Shown here piece after piece: positions 47,105 through 58,930 of a stretch of 64,000 nucleotides of DNA; the stretch's first letter is position 1; each line of letters starts with the position of its first letter. Made by a program: the position numbers and the translations under genes. This stretch comes from Setophaga petechia (taxonomy: Eukaryota > Chordata > Aves > Passeriformes > Parulidae). Location: contig JANCRA010000033.1 of NCBI GenBank assembly GCA_024362935.1, positions 8,265,001-8,329,000 of the forward strand, written 5' to 3'. Below the pieces are notes generated by a model. It searched no databases and had not been told where the DNA came from. It saw nothing but the letters and a program-made list of their open reading frames with translations.

Positions 47105-49924
47105 TTGAGCAGGTCTGTGCCAGGAGCTGCAATGGACCCACCAAGGTGGATCCCAGGGATTCTGTGCTGTCCCCTGTCCCCAAAGCCCAGAGGAAGAATT
47201 TGACAGGCTCAGAGGCTACACAGGAGGGCTGGGGTGAGGGAAGAGTTAATACAATAGGTTTTGGCATTTGACAGAGAATACTTATGTTTAACCATTCATA
47301 ACTAAATCACATCAATTTAAGTGAATTCCATGTATTTCTGACTCTCACATTAATCTCTATGCAGAGAGAGTGTCTAAATATTTGTCTCTTTCAGTTCCGA
47401 TATTGTAATTCTCTACCAAAACCAAGGGGAATCCCTTGCTTGGCTTTTTTTTCTTTTACCTCCTCTCCTTTTTCTTACCTTCTTCCCTTTATTTTCTGGT
47501 AGAAGAAAGTGGTGAAAGGCTTTGGATGATCATTTAAGGAAACAGGGATTTAATAAACCCCGTGTTTGGGTACATCACAGCTTTTATGTTGGCGCTGAAC
47601 TCCACATACATTAAATCCACATCATCTATCAATCTTACAGTTGCGTGTCACTTATGAAAATCTACTGAGTATTGTTTTCATCTCGCCTTACAACAAGCAG
47701 CAAAGCCTCATGAATACTGAAGAGCATTGTAAATACTGCACATCTTTTATTTTTAAAGGTCTAGACAGTTTGGAATGGCGAGATTTCTTTGTTGAAAATT
47801 GCAGCTTAAAGCAATAATTCCCCGTTTCCCCGTGCCCTGGTTCTGCTGTCCTGTGTGCAAACAAGCAGAAGTGCTCTGGGTGTCATCAGAACACTTCCAG
47901 TGGTGCTGCTGCTGCTGCAGCCCCACCACGCCAGGGCTCAGCCTCTGCCAGCCATTAATCCAGCCCCAGCTTGGTTCTAGTGTGATATTATTATTCAAAT
48001 TCCATCCCACTAGGAAGCAACCAGCTCTGAGATGTATCTATTCATTTCCACTGCTTTATTGAAATCTGACAACCTGCTTTTTCTACATTTTTGAATATTG
48101 CAACTTTATGACCACACACTGCCATCACCCTGCTCTTATTTGCCTCAATAGCCCTCAGTAGTGGATCTGCCATGGGCTGAATTTAATAGAACAATATTTT
48201 ACTGTTAGACAGCACCTTTCATTTTGAAGAATAAAGCCTCATTGAAATTCAGTCATCTTTGGGGCCCGGAGAGGAGCAGATTTTTGAGCAGGGATGTTTT
48301 GGCCAGGGACACATTCACTCTGCTCGTGTGAAGAGTGCAGAGTGACCTTTAAAGCACACGCAGCCCAACAGGAGGTGTGAGGTGTTGCACAAAACACCAC
48401 GACTGAGGATTCTCTCTCCTGTTGGGCTAGAAAAGGAGAGCCAGGTCTCCTGAGGTGGTGATGTGCTGACAGACTGTGAGCACAGCCCATTTGCTGGGCC
48501 ACGTTGAACACTCAGAAATTTCCTCTGGCAGTGCTTTTTCCAGGCACAATCAAAGACAGGCTCCAGCGTTGACTAAACCTTCCCAAAGAGCCCCAAAGCC
48601 AGGATTTGGCTCATGAGAGACACAGGATGTTCAGTGTGGTTCCTGCTTTACAGAGACCAAATATCTTCTGCATAGGTTTTACATCTTACTGGTTTCTTTT
48701 CTATTTACTTCATGTCCTCGTTATCTTGTCAGTCCTACAAATGCACATCAACTTTCCCTGCAGATTATACAGCTTATCACAAGCTGAGAGCTAACAGAAA
48801 TCTCACAGAGAACAGAGACTTGGGGAACCTTGTAGGACTAAGAACTGCAGGAGTGACTTCTAACCCTTCTGCGTGTTTCTGTTTCCATGCCAGAAAAGGT
48901 AACTTCTGTTCTCCTGGGACACAAAGGCAGAGCTCCCCTGCCTTCAGTGCTGGAGCTGTACTGGAGCTGCAGCTGTTCTGGGGGTTGAGCAGCCTTTTGT
49001 GATTTCTCTGAAAGAAGTGGTGGAATCAATCTGCTGCTACTTGTCCGAGCAATTCAGCTTCAGTGCCAGGATTAAGAGCTCCCATTTCAATCTACTCCGG
49101 GCAGGAACGGGGAGCAGTGTCTCACAGATTATCAGGATAATGAAGGGTTGGTGCTGAAGGCTCAAGAGCCAGCCTGTAAAGACTCTTTGCTGCTGATTCA
49201 GAAGAGCTGGAGGAGAGCTCCAAAACTGCCCTGAACACTGCCCCCATCCAACCACGCTGGCAGTGGGTGTGGAGTGATTACAGCTCCGTTATCAAACCAG
49301 GGAGAGAATTTCAGTGCATTCCCCTGCCTACATTTGCTCAGAAACATTGTCTTGGATGGGTTTCTAATTCAAGCCGACCTTAATGTTGTACCAGGCTGAA
49401 CTCAAATCATAGATGGAACCTGCCTGACTCAAGAGAATCAGGACATGAAGCATCCACAGGTGTCATCTTGGTTTTGTGACCCAAAATGCGATAGAAGGGG
49501 CTCTGCAAAGCCAGGCCATGACCGTGTCTGTCACTGGGAAAGGGAGCATTTGCCATTTCCAGACTCCTGGTGATTCCACTGAAGTGGAACCCAACTCCAC
49601 AGCAACCCTGCGCTGTGAGGTTGACAAACAGATATGATTTCACAAAAGCAATACCAAAACCTCGGGAAATGGACGTGATGCAGAGGGAAAGAATGCAGAC
49701 TGCGCTGCCTCCCTGCCTGCCCGGTGCTGCAGATCCCAGCACACTGTACAGCCTGCTTGGCAGAGCCTGGGGTGGGGCCATTTGCTGCATCTGAAAAGCA
49801 GACCTTTCATTCAGATCTGCAAAAAATTTGCAAGTTTGTAAATTCATCAAAGAAATCTAATCCACCTATTGTCTTCTGATCTCTCCGCTAAGATCCCTCC
49901 ATATGAATAGAACTGCTTTTAAGA
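47105..49924. other. Non-coding DNA, TSHZ2 intron
   Basis: Contains the candidate element at 47520-47830 (listed separately) and otherwise mixed sequence without recognisable genes. A minus-strand open frame of 147 codons at 49407-49850 has no recognisable domain and is not supported. Confidence 0.5.
47520..47830. promoter_or_regulatory. Candidate conserved non-coding element
   Basis: Repeat-free AT-rich sequence with isolated CpGs (CCCCGTG, TGGCGCTG, TTGCGTG, CTCGCC, GGCGAG) and words such as ATCTATCAATCTTAC and TTTATTTTTAAAGG. It resembles vertebrate developmental enhancers; not measured. Confidence 0.35.
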
Positions 49925-49927
49925 GCA

Positions 49928-49952
49928 CCACCCCTCCCCACCCCACCCCCCA
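49928..49952 (-). other. Strong G-quadruplex candidate
   Basis: The plus strand reads CACCCCTCCCCACCCCACCC followed by CCC. On the minus strand this is G6-T-G4-T-G4-A-G4, four or more G-runs with one-base loops, the most stable class of parallel quadruplex. It lies on the sense strand of the TSHZ2 intron. Confidence 0.8.
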
Positions 49953-50849
49953 GCATTTCCTGTCCTCTCACCTTAAAAAACAACCCTGAGAACTTTTCGA
50001 CCAAAGCAGCCATGTGGAGCCAGAATTGTTTCAGATTTATCCAGGGCCTTTGCTCACATCCTGTCGGGTGTTAAAAATCCCTCAGCTGCTTTGCTAGGAC
50101 CACCCGGCTAGTTCTGAACCACATCTGACAAAATGATACTGTTCACTTCCAGAACCCATCACACAGTTATTCTTGGATAAAAGGTAAAGCAAATAGCAGC
50201 CAACTGCTCACTGCTGCAGAAACGAAGACCATCTAGCCATTTATCAAAGCTTCAGACAACCAGCTTGCTTTGAGCTCAGCCACCTCTCCCATTACAGCTT
50301 TAAACGATAACACGCCGTAATATCAGAAATGACAAATGGAACCGGGGGCCCAACCTATACACAATCAATACCTGCTCTGAAATAAGAACCATCTTTAAAG
50401 TATTGACAAAGGCAGCAGCAATACGGATAAAACTGCAATTTTTCCTTGAATTGTTTGGTATGGCCACTGTCAACATTCATTTGTCCATGACATTCTTTTT
50501 TTTTTTCCTTCATGAGAGCAGCAAAACCCCAGGGTGTGCAAGTATTGTCGAGCCATTATAGTGGCCCTGTGTCTCCTGTTTATTGGAGGGTAAGAGGACA
50601 GGGCCGATTGCAAGTGACTTGGGCAGAGCTGCCGGGGAACCGCCGTGCGGAGAAATTCTGCTTTGCACTGAGAGAAATCAGAAAAATTTAAAATGTCATC
50701 AGCTTCATTCCTTTTCAAGGGGCTCCTCCAGCTCTTGGGTTTATTTAAAACACACCCATAAACCCTCTGCAAAAGCAAAATGGCAATTCTGTGTTGGGTC
50801 AGGAAGACTGAAGGACTGATGGAGGAAGCACCTTATGGGCCAGCTACTT
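49953..50849. promoter_or_regulatory. Candidate conserved non-coding block
   Basis: The stretches 50200-50480 and 50530-50720 are repeat-free with isolated retained CpGs (AAACGATAACACGCCGTAAT; TATTGTCGAG; GGGCCGATTGC; AACCGCCGTGCGGAG). AT-rich and CpG-bearing parts alternate. No tRNA, miRNA hairpin or exon could be made out. Confidence 0.35.
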
Positions 50850-51065
50850 CCACCTCCAGAGTTTAATAATAACAATAGTACTTTGTACTTTTATAGCATC
50901 TCAGTGTTCACCACATTTCACAGACTCCATGAAGAATTAATAACAATCCAAAATGCTCTGCAAATGTTCCTATCCCTTTACAGATGGGGAGACTGAGCCA
51001 GAGCCAAGGCAAATGGCTTGGTGAAGGTCAGGCAGGGCGCTGGAACAGCTGGCCACACAAACTTC
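50850..51065 (+). mobile_element. Ancient MIR-like SINE (amniote CORE-SINE family)
   Basis: AATAATAACAATAGTACTTT, GTACTTTTATAGCATCTCA, then CCTTTACAGATGGGGAGACT, GAGCC and TGGCTTGGTGAAGGTCAGGC follow the well-known MIR-type string (cells of AATAATA...ACTTTTATAGCA...TTACAGATGGGGAAACTGAGG...AAGGTCA). It is diverged, as expected for an element older than birds. Confidence 0.65.
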
Positions 51066-52499
51066 TCCTGAGCCATCCTTGGAAGCACTGATCACTCCTC
51101 CTCTTCCACACCATTTGGCCAGGAAAAAGCAAGGGCTGATGAGATGAAGGTGACTTGTGAAGGGAGAAAGTCACACAGGAATTATCTCCAGTCTGTGTGT
51201 ACAGCCAAGGAAGTACAAAAGAAGGGACTGGAATTGCCCCCAAGGAAACACAAAATCACCCACAGAGTCACCCACAGCACTAGAGAGAGAATAATGACTT
51301 CTGAGCTCTTTCTAGACAAAAGTGGCCATCCCTGGGCTTTCTTTACAGCCTCAGTGAAAGGAAAGCATACAAGGAAATACTTGTATGGTTACTAATTGGC
51401 CTGAGCTCTTCACGGGAATAGAAAAGGTTTCAAACCTTTGTAATGCAGAGAAAATGGGTGCACACCTGCAGTGGAAGGTGCATTTTCAGTGACACTGGGC
51501 AGACAGGCCCCTGATGTTCATTCCCAAAGCAGCATCAGCAATAGCCACTTCCCTGGAAAATGATCATGAAGAGGGAAAGGACGACAGAGAAATGCAAAAC
51601 CAACTTTCCGATGGCAAGTCTGCCCTCATACCCTCTCCCAAACACATCCCAGGCCATAGCCAGACCTGCAGGGTGTAACCCCCAGGCTGGGAATCCCGGG
51701 GAGGCTCCAGCAGCAGAATCCTGCCCATCTCACAGCTGATGTGCAGCTTTGCTGGGTCCCTCTGTGCCAAAGTGCCAGCTCCAGTTTACAAAGGGAAAGA
51801 TCTGGCAAAGGGGCTGGATTTGCTCAGAAGTGCTTCGGAAACTTCAAACCGAAAATGAGTCAGAGAAGAGAAAGTGTGAACAAAGCAAAAAGGTAAAGGA
51901 GCAGCTGGAGATCAGCCAAGTGGCTCTGAAGGACACCCTAAAAAGTGCCACACATGGCTGAGTGAGTGGGACACAACTCAGGGAGAACCCTTTTTATAGT
52001 AATATCTTATAAATATGAGCAGAGAAGGAGGGGCTCTGGGTCTTGGCAGTTAATGGAGTTTGGGCACAGAAGCAAAGCTGGGGCCACTCACTTCCCTGGC
52101 ATCCTGAAAAGTGGGAGTCGCTTTTTAAATAGCTTTGGCTAAGCCTTTGAAGTTTTTGGGTGGGAAATGGTTTTTATTATTGGTTGTCATTAGTCCCTGG
52201 GTAAGTAAACACACCCACTCCTGCTCTGGAGGCAGCGTGAAGCAGGAGAGAACCTGCTACACGATTTCAGGAAAAACCCCAGCTGTCTCCTGCGCTTTAC
52301 TCTTGCATGCAGCGCTGGTGGCTGTTCTATTCTGCAGGGATCCTCTCCGAAAGGTTTCAGTCTGTGCTGGGATTAGGCTGCTTTCTGCTTGGCTGAGTGA
52401 CTTGCCTTGGATGAAGAACATGACAAGCAGGGTAGGAGGCACAGGATGCTGCACACATGTCCCCTCAGCTCGGGGTGTTTCCTGGTGGAAAGGCACCAG
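51066..52499. other. Non-coding DNA, TSHZ2 intron
   Basis: Mixed sequence without recognisable gene or repeat. An open frame of 205 codons starting at 52135 has a non-ATG start (TTG) and no recognisable domain. Confidence 0.5.
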
Positions 52500-52565
52500 C
52501 TGCCAGCGCCAGATCCGCGGCGGGAGCTGCTCCGGAGCCCGGGCGCGCGGGGAGCTCCTGGGGCT
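52500..52565. promoter_or_regulatory. Short CpG-dense patch
   Basis: Nine CpGs occur within about 45 bases (52506-52549), including CCGCGGCGG and GGGCGCGCGG, in an intron that is otherwise CpG-poor. It is far shorter than a normal CpG island. It may be a promoter relic, an alternative first-exon promoter or simply a GC-rich spot. Confidence 0.35.
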
Positions 52566-52807
52566 GCACAATGTGCTCCCAGCAGGAGTGGGGCACAGGC
52601 ACAGCACACGTTTCATATTGATTTTAGCACTGCTGCACAGGTTAGGCCAAACCAGAATAATCCCCTCACCCCAAAACGGAGGAGTCAGCAGATTTCCTGG
52701 AGCTCTCTGGTCAGGACAGGCGGCTCCTGTGCTGGGTGATGGATATTTGTGAGGGGGTGCTGCACATCAGCCCCTGAGCTGCCTGCACCGTGGCACTGCT
52801 GGAGACA

Positions 52808-52951
52808 GCTCCTCTTCCCACTGCTCCAGCTCTGGGAGCAGCCAAGCAATTGATGGAGAGGGTCAGGACAGTACCAGGCTGCTCCTCTTCCCACTGCTCC
52901 AGCTCTGGGAGCAGCCAAGCAATTGATGGAGGGTCAGGAGAGTGCCAGGCT
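52808..52951. repeat. Tandem duplication, 73-base unit, two copies
   Basis: GCTCCTCTTCCCACTGCTCC and AGCAGCCAAGCAATTGATGG occur at 52808 and again at 52881, with only a few differences near the right ends (GTCAGGACAGTACCAGGCT versus GTCAGGAGAGTGCCAGGCT). Confidence 0.95.
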
Positions 52952-55052
52952 GGACAGGAGGCTTTCCCCAGGACTAAAGGATACCTGTCACCCTCTGGAG
53001 GAGGCTGAGAAATGGTTTGGGAACTCCAGGTCCATAAGTCTTTTGCTGCAGAACCAGGCTATTCGTCTGCCTCACACTCAGGCTCCAGGGGAGGAAAATA
53101 TCTCTGTGCTAAAAAGCTGTAAAAAGCAATTATTATCGATATTACTCACTAACTATTGCAATATTGCAGGATGGGTACTGCAGCAGACCTGTTTTGTAGG
53201 AACTGGGCTGATAAGAGCACGTTGGGATTGTGCTCCAAAGGAAGAGTAAGGTAAATTAGATTTGTATAGAGCAGTAATATGATGAATAAAAATGTTAGAA
53301 GAGATGAAAATAATGCAAGTCAGATTATTAAAAATCTCTAAAGAGCACAGCAAGAGAGGAGATGGACGTCACATCAGGATTTTGGGAAAAGGGGTGGAAA
53401 TGAGAGTTGGGAGAATGTATTTTAAAAAAAGGGCAAGTTTTCAAAGGTAAGTAGGAAGGTTCAAGTGCAGGTAGAGTCTTAGCAACAATTTTACAATGTT
53501 TAAGCAGGTTGAAAAAGAATCAAGGCATTAATCTACTGAGGTTCTTTTGAAAATCCTACTAGAATTTCTCCTCAAGATGTGTGACTATCCTAAAAAATCT
53601 GTCCCAAACCATTCATGGAAATTGAATTATTTTCTAAAATAAGAGTTGCCTCGCAGTCAGACTGAAGTCTCTATGCAGTTATCAAAATAAAATAAAATGA
53701 GCATGGAAAGCAAATAAAATGAGGGTATTTGATGAAGCAACTGTCTGATAAATACTGCTACAACAACGACACAAACACAGCCTGAGTGGTGCCTGCATTG
53801 CTGAACTTCTGGGAGTTTGTCCAGGCAGCAGTTCAGGTCAAGAAAAGCAAGGAAGGAAAGAGGATGGCTGGCATCTCCTTTGCCCCTGCTCTCTGCACCT
53901 GCTGCTGAGCAGAGCAGGAGCTGAGGAAGAACAAAACTGCAGGGAGAGATGAGGGGCAGAAGCAGCAAAGACTCCTAATTGACAGCAGAGCTAACGAGTC
54001 CTTACCCCAACACATCCCCACATCCCATCCCAGGATTCAACTCCTCTGTTTAACCTTTTCCTGCAGGATCCCAAGGGAGAGGTGGGTTGGTTACTGCAGC
54101 AATGGTCCTTTCTGGTCACACCTGGTCACACCTGGTACATCAAATAAAACCCTGCAGGTGCAGCAGGGCTGATCCCTCCTCCCTTCCCAACACATCCCTG
54201 ACACCTCCTGTTCCCCCATCCCTGCCCTGGCACTGCCCTGGCACAGCTGCAGCAAAGCCAAGGAGGCACAGACACATCTTGGTGCTCCTCTGGGATGCCA
54301 AATGTGGCCCAAAACCCAAACACCCCGAGCAGTGGCTGGGCTGAGGTCAGGCAGATGTGCCCACGGGCTGTGAGCTCCTGGCAGAGGCTCCTCCCGGCTC
54401 GGCAGCCCGAGCACCCTGGAGGAGGCAGTTGCTAAGGTAACTACTTTCTTCCTTTGAGAGAAAAGCCAAGTAAACAAGCATGTAAATAGACTTAAGAGCC
54501 ACGTAAATTGTTGGTGAACCTATTCTGGTTACCTTGACGATAAAGCATGACTCTTCTAGGATTTAAACTTTCTTTGGCGTGTAAAGAATATAACACACTG
54601 TGATCTCAGGCAGCCAGAGCTGGGGTTTCCAAGTTTGAGGTCTGTCTGCTCCCTTTCCACACTGCCCTTCTCTGCAGGATGTGAAGGCATCCCGTGTAGC
54701 TGAGGCACATGGTGCACCCATTGCCACATCCCAGTCACCAGGCAGGGGTGCCAGGGGGGCTGGCACTGGGCACATCTCCATCAAAAACCAGTTTGCTGCA
54801 GCCTGGTTATGCTGCAGGTTGGTTCCTGGGGCTCTGCCCTGTGCCAGCCTCTCCCATGCATGTGCAGGGATTGCACCCAAGGAAGACAACGGGAGAGATT
54901 TGTTCTTTCTGTTTGTCGAGCACAGCAGAGGAATTCCCAAGACAAGCTAATCCCTGGAAACACCAGTGGTGAAGCACCAGGTGATGCTCCCTGGGTGTGG
55001 GAGAAGCCCTGACTCCACATCAACACAAGCAGGGACTCGTTGCCCAGACAAG
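52952..55052. other. Non-coding DNA, TSHZ2 intron
   Basis: AT-rich at 53080-53780, GC-richer at 54060-55050. No gene, RNA or clear transposon is recognised. Confidence 0.5.
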
Positions 55053-55258
55053 GCCTCCAATGCCCTGAGGGTCTGTGCTCCCAGCTGCTCCCACAGCCCA
55101 GCATGGACCATCCAGACCTTTCCAAGGAAAGCCATGCCCACCCTCACACAGCCTCCAATGCCCTGAGGTTCTATGTGCTCCCAGCTGCTCCCACAGCACA
55201 ACACAAACCCATCCAGACCTTTCCAAGGAAAGCCCCTGCCCACCCTCACCCGGCCTCC
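55053..55258. repeat. Tandem duplication, about 98-102-base unit, two copies
   Basis: GCCTCCAATGCCCTGAGG, CTCCCAGCTGCTCCCACAGC and CATCCAGACCTTTCCAAGGA recur in order at 55053 and 55151, and a third start (GGCCTCC) begins at about 55252. The copies differ by small indels. Confidence 0.92.
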
Positions 55259-57779
55259 CTGGCTGGTTGAACCAGCACAGAGCACTGAGGAAGCAAAGTG
55301 GTTTTATCCCTTTTCCCTGGTGCGGCAGGAGCAGAGCCCTCGGTGCCTAAGCAGGAGTGGGATCTGGAGCTGCCACAAATGACATCAGGCAGCATAACTA
55401 TTTCAGCCCTGCCAGTCCTCAGCAGGGGTCACAGCTGACAGCAGACTTAATAAAATTGGCTGGGGTTGGGTGACTAAAATGAAACATCTCAGCTGAAAAA
55501 AAAGGCAAGATTGAGGCTCATTCAAGAGCTTTCTCCTCACACAGTTAAGGGAGAGCTTCACTGCAATTGACAGCTAATTCAGTACACATCTCATAATATA
55601 TTATCTCCCCAGCTCTATGACAAGTCTAGTGAGCAAGATGCAAATGAACACTTAGGCAGGTAAGTTCTTAATGTCACTTTAAGACTCAGCACAGCATCAC
55701 TGTCTTCTCCATCCAGTGGATGAGTTGCTGGTGATGGAGCAGTTGTGGGAAGGTAACAGCAGGATGGCAGAGGAAATGGAAGGTAAAGGAGGTTAATTTA
55801 TGGAAATTATCTGGGTCACGCAGTAAGTAGGACATGTCACGCACAGCTTTAAAAGTACAATAGTAATTTATTTAGGAGCTGATTCTCTCAATAGATAGTC
55901 AATGAGGGTTATCAGGAGGCAGGTAATTGTTTTGATCTCCTCATCACAAAATGAACTGCAGCATCCCGAATGGATGCAGCAACTTCCAGAGTTGTGCAGC
56001 TCTAAGGAGAAGGGAGGAAGGGGCTGGAGTGGGCCAGAGCCACATGGGAGGGATGTGTCATCCTGGCAGCCTGGATGTCACTGGGATTACTGGGACAGCA
56101 GAGCTTTTGGAGCATTCAGGGATCAATGAAAATAAAAAAACTCAAAGGATTTTATAGTTTCAGAAGAATTTGTGTTTTGGGAGGGGAGAGGAGGGGAAGG
56201 GGAAAAAAAATCTTATACAAAGACGCAAAACAGACTCAGACTTTCCCTACTAGCTATGAATTAATTAATATTTCCTTGTTAATTATGGTACAAATGAAAA
56301 GCAAGGTTTTGTTTTTCCTTTTCTCCCCTTTATTTTGCTGTTTTAACGCCCCAGTTGAGAACACAAAGCCCACTGCCTTCACAGCATTTCCAGAGTGAGG
56401 AGAACGCGAGGGCACAGAGGCAGGAACGGGGAGGATGGAAGGGCAGAGGGGACACTGGGGGCCCTGCAGGGACCCCGAGCCCTTCCAGCCTGGCTGGAAT
56501 TCCTGGGAGCTCCTGGCTGGGCAGGGCTTCATCAAACCCAGCAGCCCCTGCCCTGCTGTGCCTGAGCGTGGACCTGCTCTCCACGGCTCCTCTGGGAGAA
56601 ACTGCAACCCTCAGCACTGATTCCACACAAAATACTTCCCTCTTTTAATTCTCCAGCAATTAGTTAAATCAATCCAAAAGGCTGTGTGTACAGTCTTGCA
56701 CGACTGAAAAATAGATATTTTTCAGTTTTAGTTGAACTTGAGTCTTTTTCTAATGCTTAAAGCCTTCCACAGGGGTGTCTGTACAGCTACAACTGGCAGC
56801 AGTGTTTAAAATAAAAATCTTTCAGCTGTATCCTTTAGCTTCATCTCCCTCTTCAGAGAAGCTGCTCGTCTATCAGAACATCATAATTCTAAATTTTCCT
56901 GACTTAATTAGTTTGTTCTCTGATGCTCTCAGAGAAAATAAATTACAGTTTCTATTTTTTTTTTAATGAACTGACCACAAATTTATAATGAGAATATATT
57001 TTGCAAAGCTGAAAGGATGGATCGGGATATCTTTAATCAGTTTTTAATTACAGAAGCCAGTGACTCAAAACCTTTAGTACCTGACTTGGTTCCTTGGCCC
57101 TGATTCCTGCCCCCTCCTCCAGGCTCAGCTCTGCAGGTGTTGGTGTGACCAAAGCCAGACAGTGCAGGCAAGATTTCAAGGAGTTTTCTTATCCCAAACC
57201 CTGGAATACTGATGGTTTCTGACTGAGTAACGCTGGCTGCTCAGCATTTGGAATATATCTGATAATTTTTCATCTATCCTTGGTTCTTACAGTCAGGAGA
57301 TTCCCTAAAAATCCCCATTTTCCCACGGAAGAGCTGATTTTCCTGGCCACTGGGATTGCAGGTTGATATTTAAATAGAAGGTGATGGAAATAACTATTTT
57401 TGTAGTGATGTGGTTTTTAATTCGATAATTTCTGAGGAATCAGATTCCTGATTCTCTGCCTTCTCTCTTTAGCAGCTCCTTGTCCCTGCCTGTTTCACTT
57501 GTTGCAGAACCTGCTCGGAGGTTTGAGCTGCTCCTGCTGCCGGCAGAGCTCAGCCTCCTTCCCTGATCCTCCTGAACCACAGGAGGAAAATCAGCAAAGG
57601 CACTGAAATCACCCCAAAAATCCTCTTCTGCCCAAAAAGTGCCTAAGAATACCCATGGGAACGGTCCAGAGTGCTGATGAACTTTTTTGGTTCTCATGTT
57701 AATATAATTTGAGGCGAAGATAAACCCCAACTCTATTCTGGCTTGCATGACAAATATAAATTGAGCATGGAGCTTGGAA
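55259..57779. other. Non-coding DNA, TSHZ2 intron
   Basis: Includes a purine-rich stretch with G-runs (about 56178-56205) and a GC-rich patch at 56395-56600. No gene or RNA is recognised. Confidence 0.5.
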
Positions 57780-58370
57780 ACAATTAATTTAAAGTAATAA
57801 TTTGTATAAACATCCTAACAAAATTTTAAAGCGTATTAAACACCCTGTTTTATAAACATAACACTTAATTTGAAAAAAAAAAGAAACATTTAGAAGGTAA
57901 CGCATTTAGGATAAGTGCACAACACATGAAAATAATAAATGAAATTTTCCCAGTTTAGAAAATGAATGTAATTAATTAACATTTAAATTACATTTTTAAT
58001 TGCAATCATACCCTCCCAGGGGACTCATAAGGGACCATAATTGCAATTAAAAGCATGTGGATTAGATAATAAAACAATGCAGAGTGTCTGAAATGTGCGA
58101 TTTAAAATGGAAAGCAGACATTGTTATCGGCACATCTAACTTAATTGTAGCCATAAAGCAAATGTGCTGTACAAAATAAAATTCACATACGGGAACATTT
58201 AATTCTTGAATCTCTTAAAGGGGACACGCTTGAGAGCACATTTTATGACAGGTTCTGTTTGAAACGGCCCTTTAAGGCTTTAGTATTCAGGGATAGTGCT
58301 TTAATGTTTTTGCATTAATAAAAGCATAGCTGAATGTTCCTATTAAAATACACAGATACATTTAAGTAAG
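57780..58370. promoter_or_regulatory. Candidate conserved non-coding element
   Basis: About 600 bases of AT-rich, transposon-free sequence with isolated CpGs (GTGCGATTT, TTATCGGCAC, CATACGGGA, GACACGC, AAACGGCCC) and many TAAT/ATTA cores. The texture is that of a long conserved element; conservation is not measured. Confidence 0.4.
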
Positions 58371-58737
58371 AGATGAAACTGAGTGCCTGGAATTTAAGTT
58401 GCAGAAGGCATAATTATATCAGGAACACATTTTTCTTTGTTATGCTTTGTTTTAAAATTGTCTTTGCCAGGGGAGAGTTGGAGAGGCGCTGCATTTCCAG
58501 GGTGGCAATGACCAGGAGAAGGTGGATGGGGAATTGGTGCTCACTGGGCAGGCACAGATTTGCTCCACCTTCAGCATGGTCACCTCCCAGGCCAGGGCAC
58601 CCTCACAGGAATATCAACATCCCGATTTTCCTGCTGCTGCACTGCTGCTTTTTGATAAATACTGATGATTTTAGCCTTTAGTGGCACTAATTCTTCATTT
58701 TGCACAAATTTCCACTTCAAGATTTTTTGTTCCTGTG

Positions 58738-58930
58738 CTGGGCACTGGTGAGAGCCCCCTCCAGTGCTGTGTCCAGTTGTGGCCCCTCGCTGCAAGAGGG
58801 GCTGGGGCTGGGCAGGGGATGGGGCTGGAGCCCCAGGAGAGGCTGAGGGAGCTGGGAAGGGGCTCAGCCTGAGCAAAGGAGGCTCAGGGGCCCTTGTGGC
58901 TCTGCACAGCTCCTGACAGGAGGGGACAAC
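58738..58930 (+). mobile_element. CR1 LINE internal 3' fragment
   Basis: GGGCACTGGTGAGAGCC, CCAGTGCTGTGTCCAGTTGT, GGCCCCTCGCTGCAAGAGG, GAGAGGCTGAGGGAGCTGGG and CAAAGGAGGCTCAGGGG follow CR1 ORF2 end and 3' region in order. The text is shortened by internal deletions relative to the CR1 I remember. Confidence 0.85.

Noticed and set aside
46641..47271. Open frames of about 200 codons on both strands
   Set aside because: Readings of the 41-base minisatellite, which has no stops in several frames.
52135..52752. Plus-strand 205-codon open frame
   Set aside because: Starts with TTG, has no recognisable domain, and its length is helped by the GC-rich patch at 52.5 kb.
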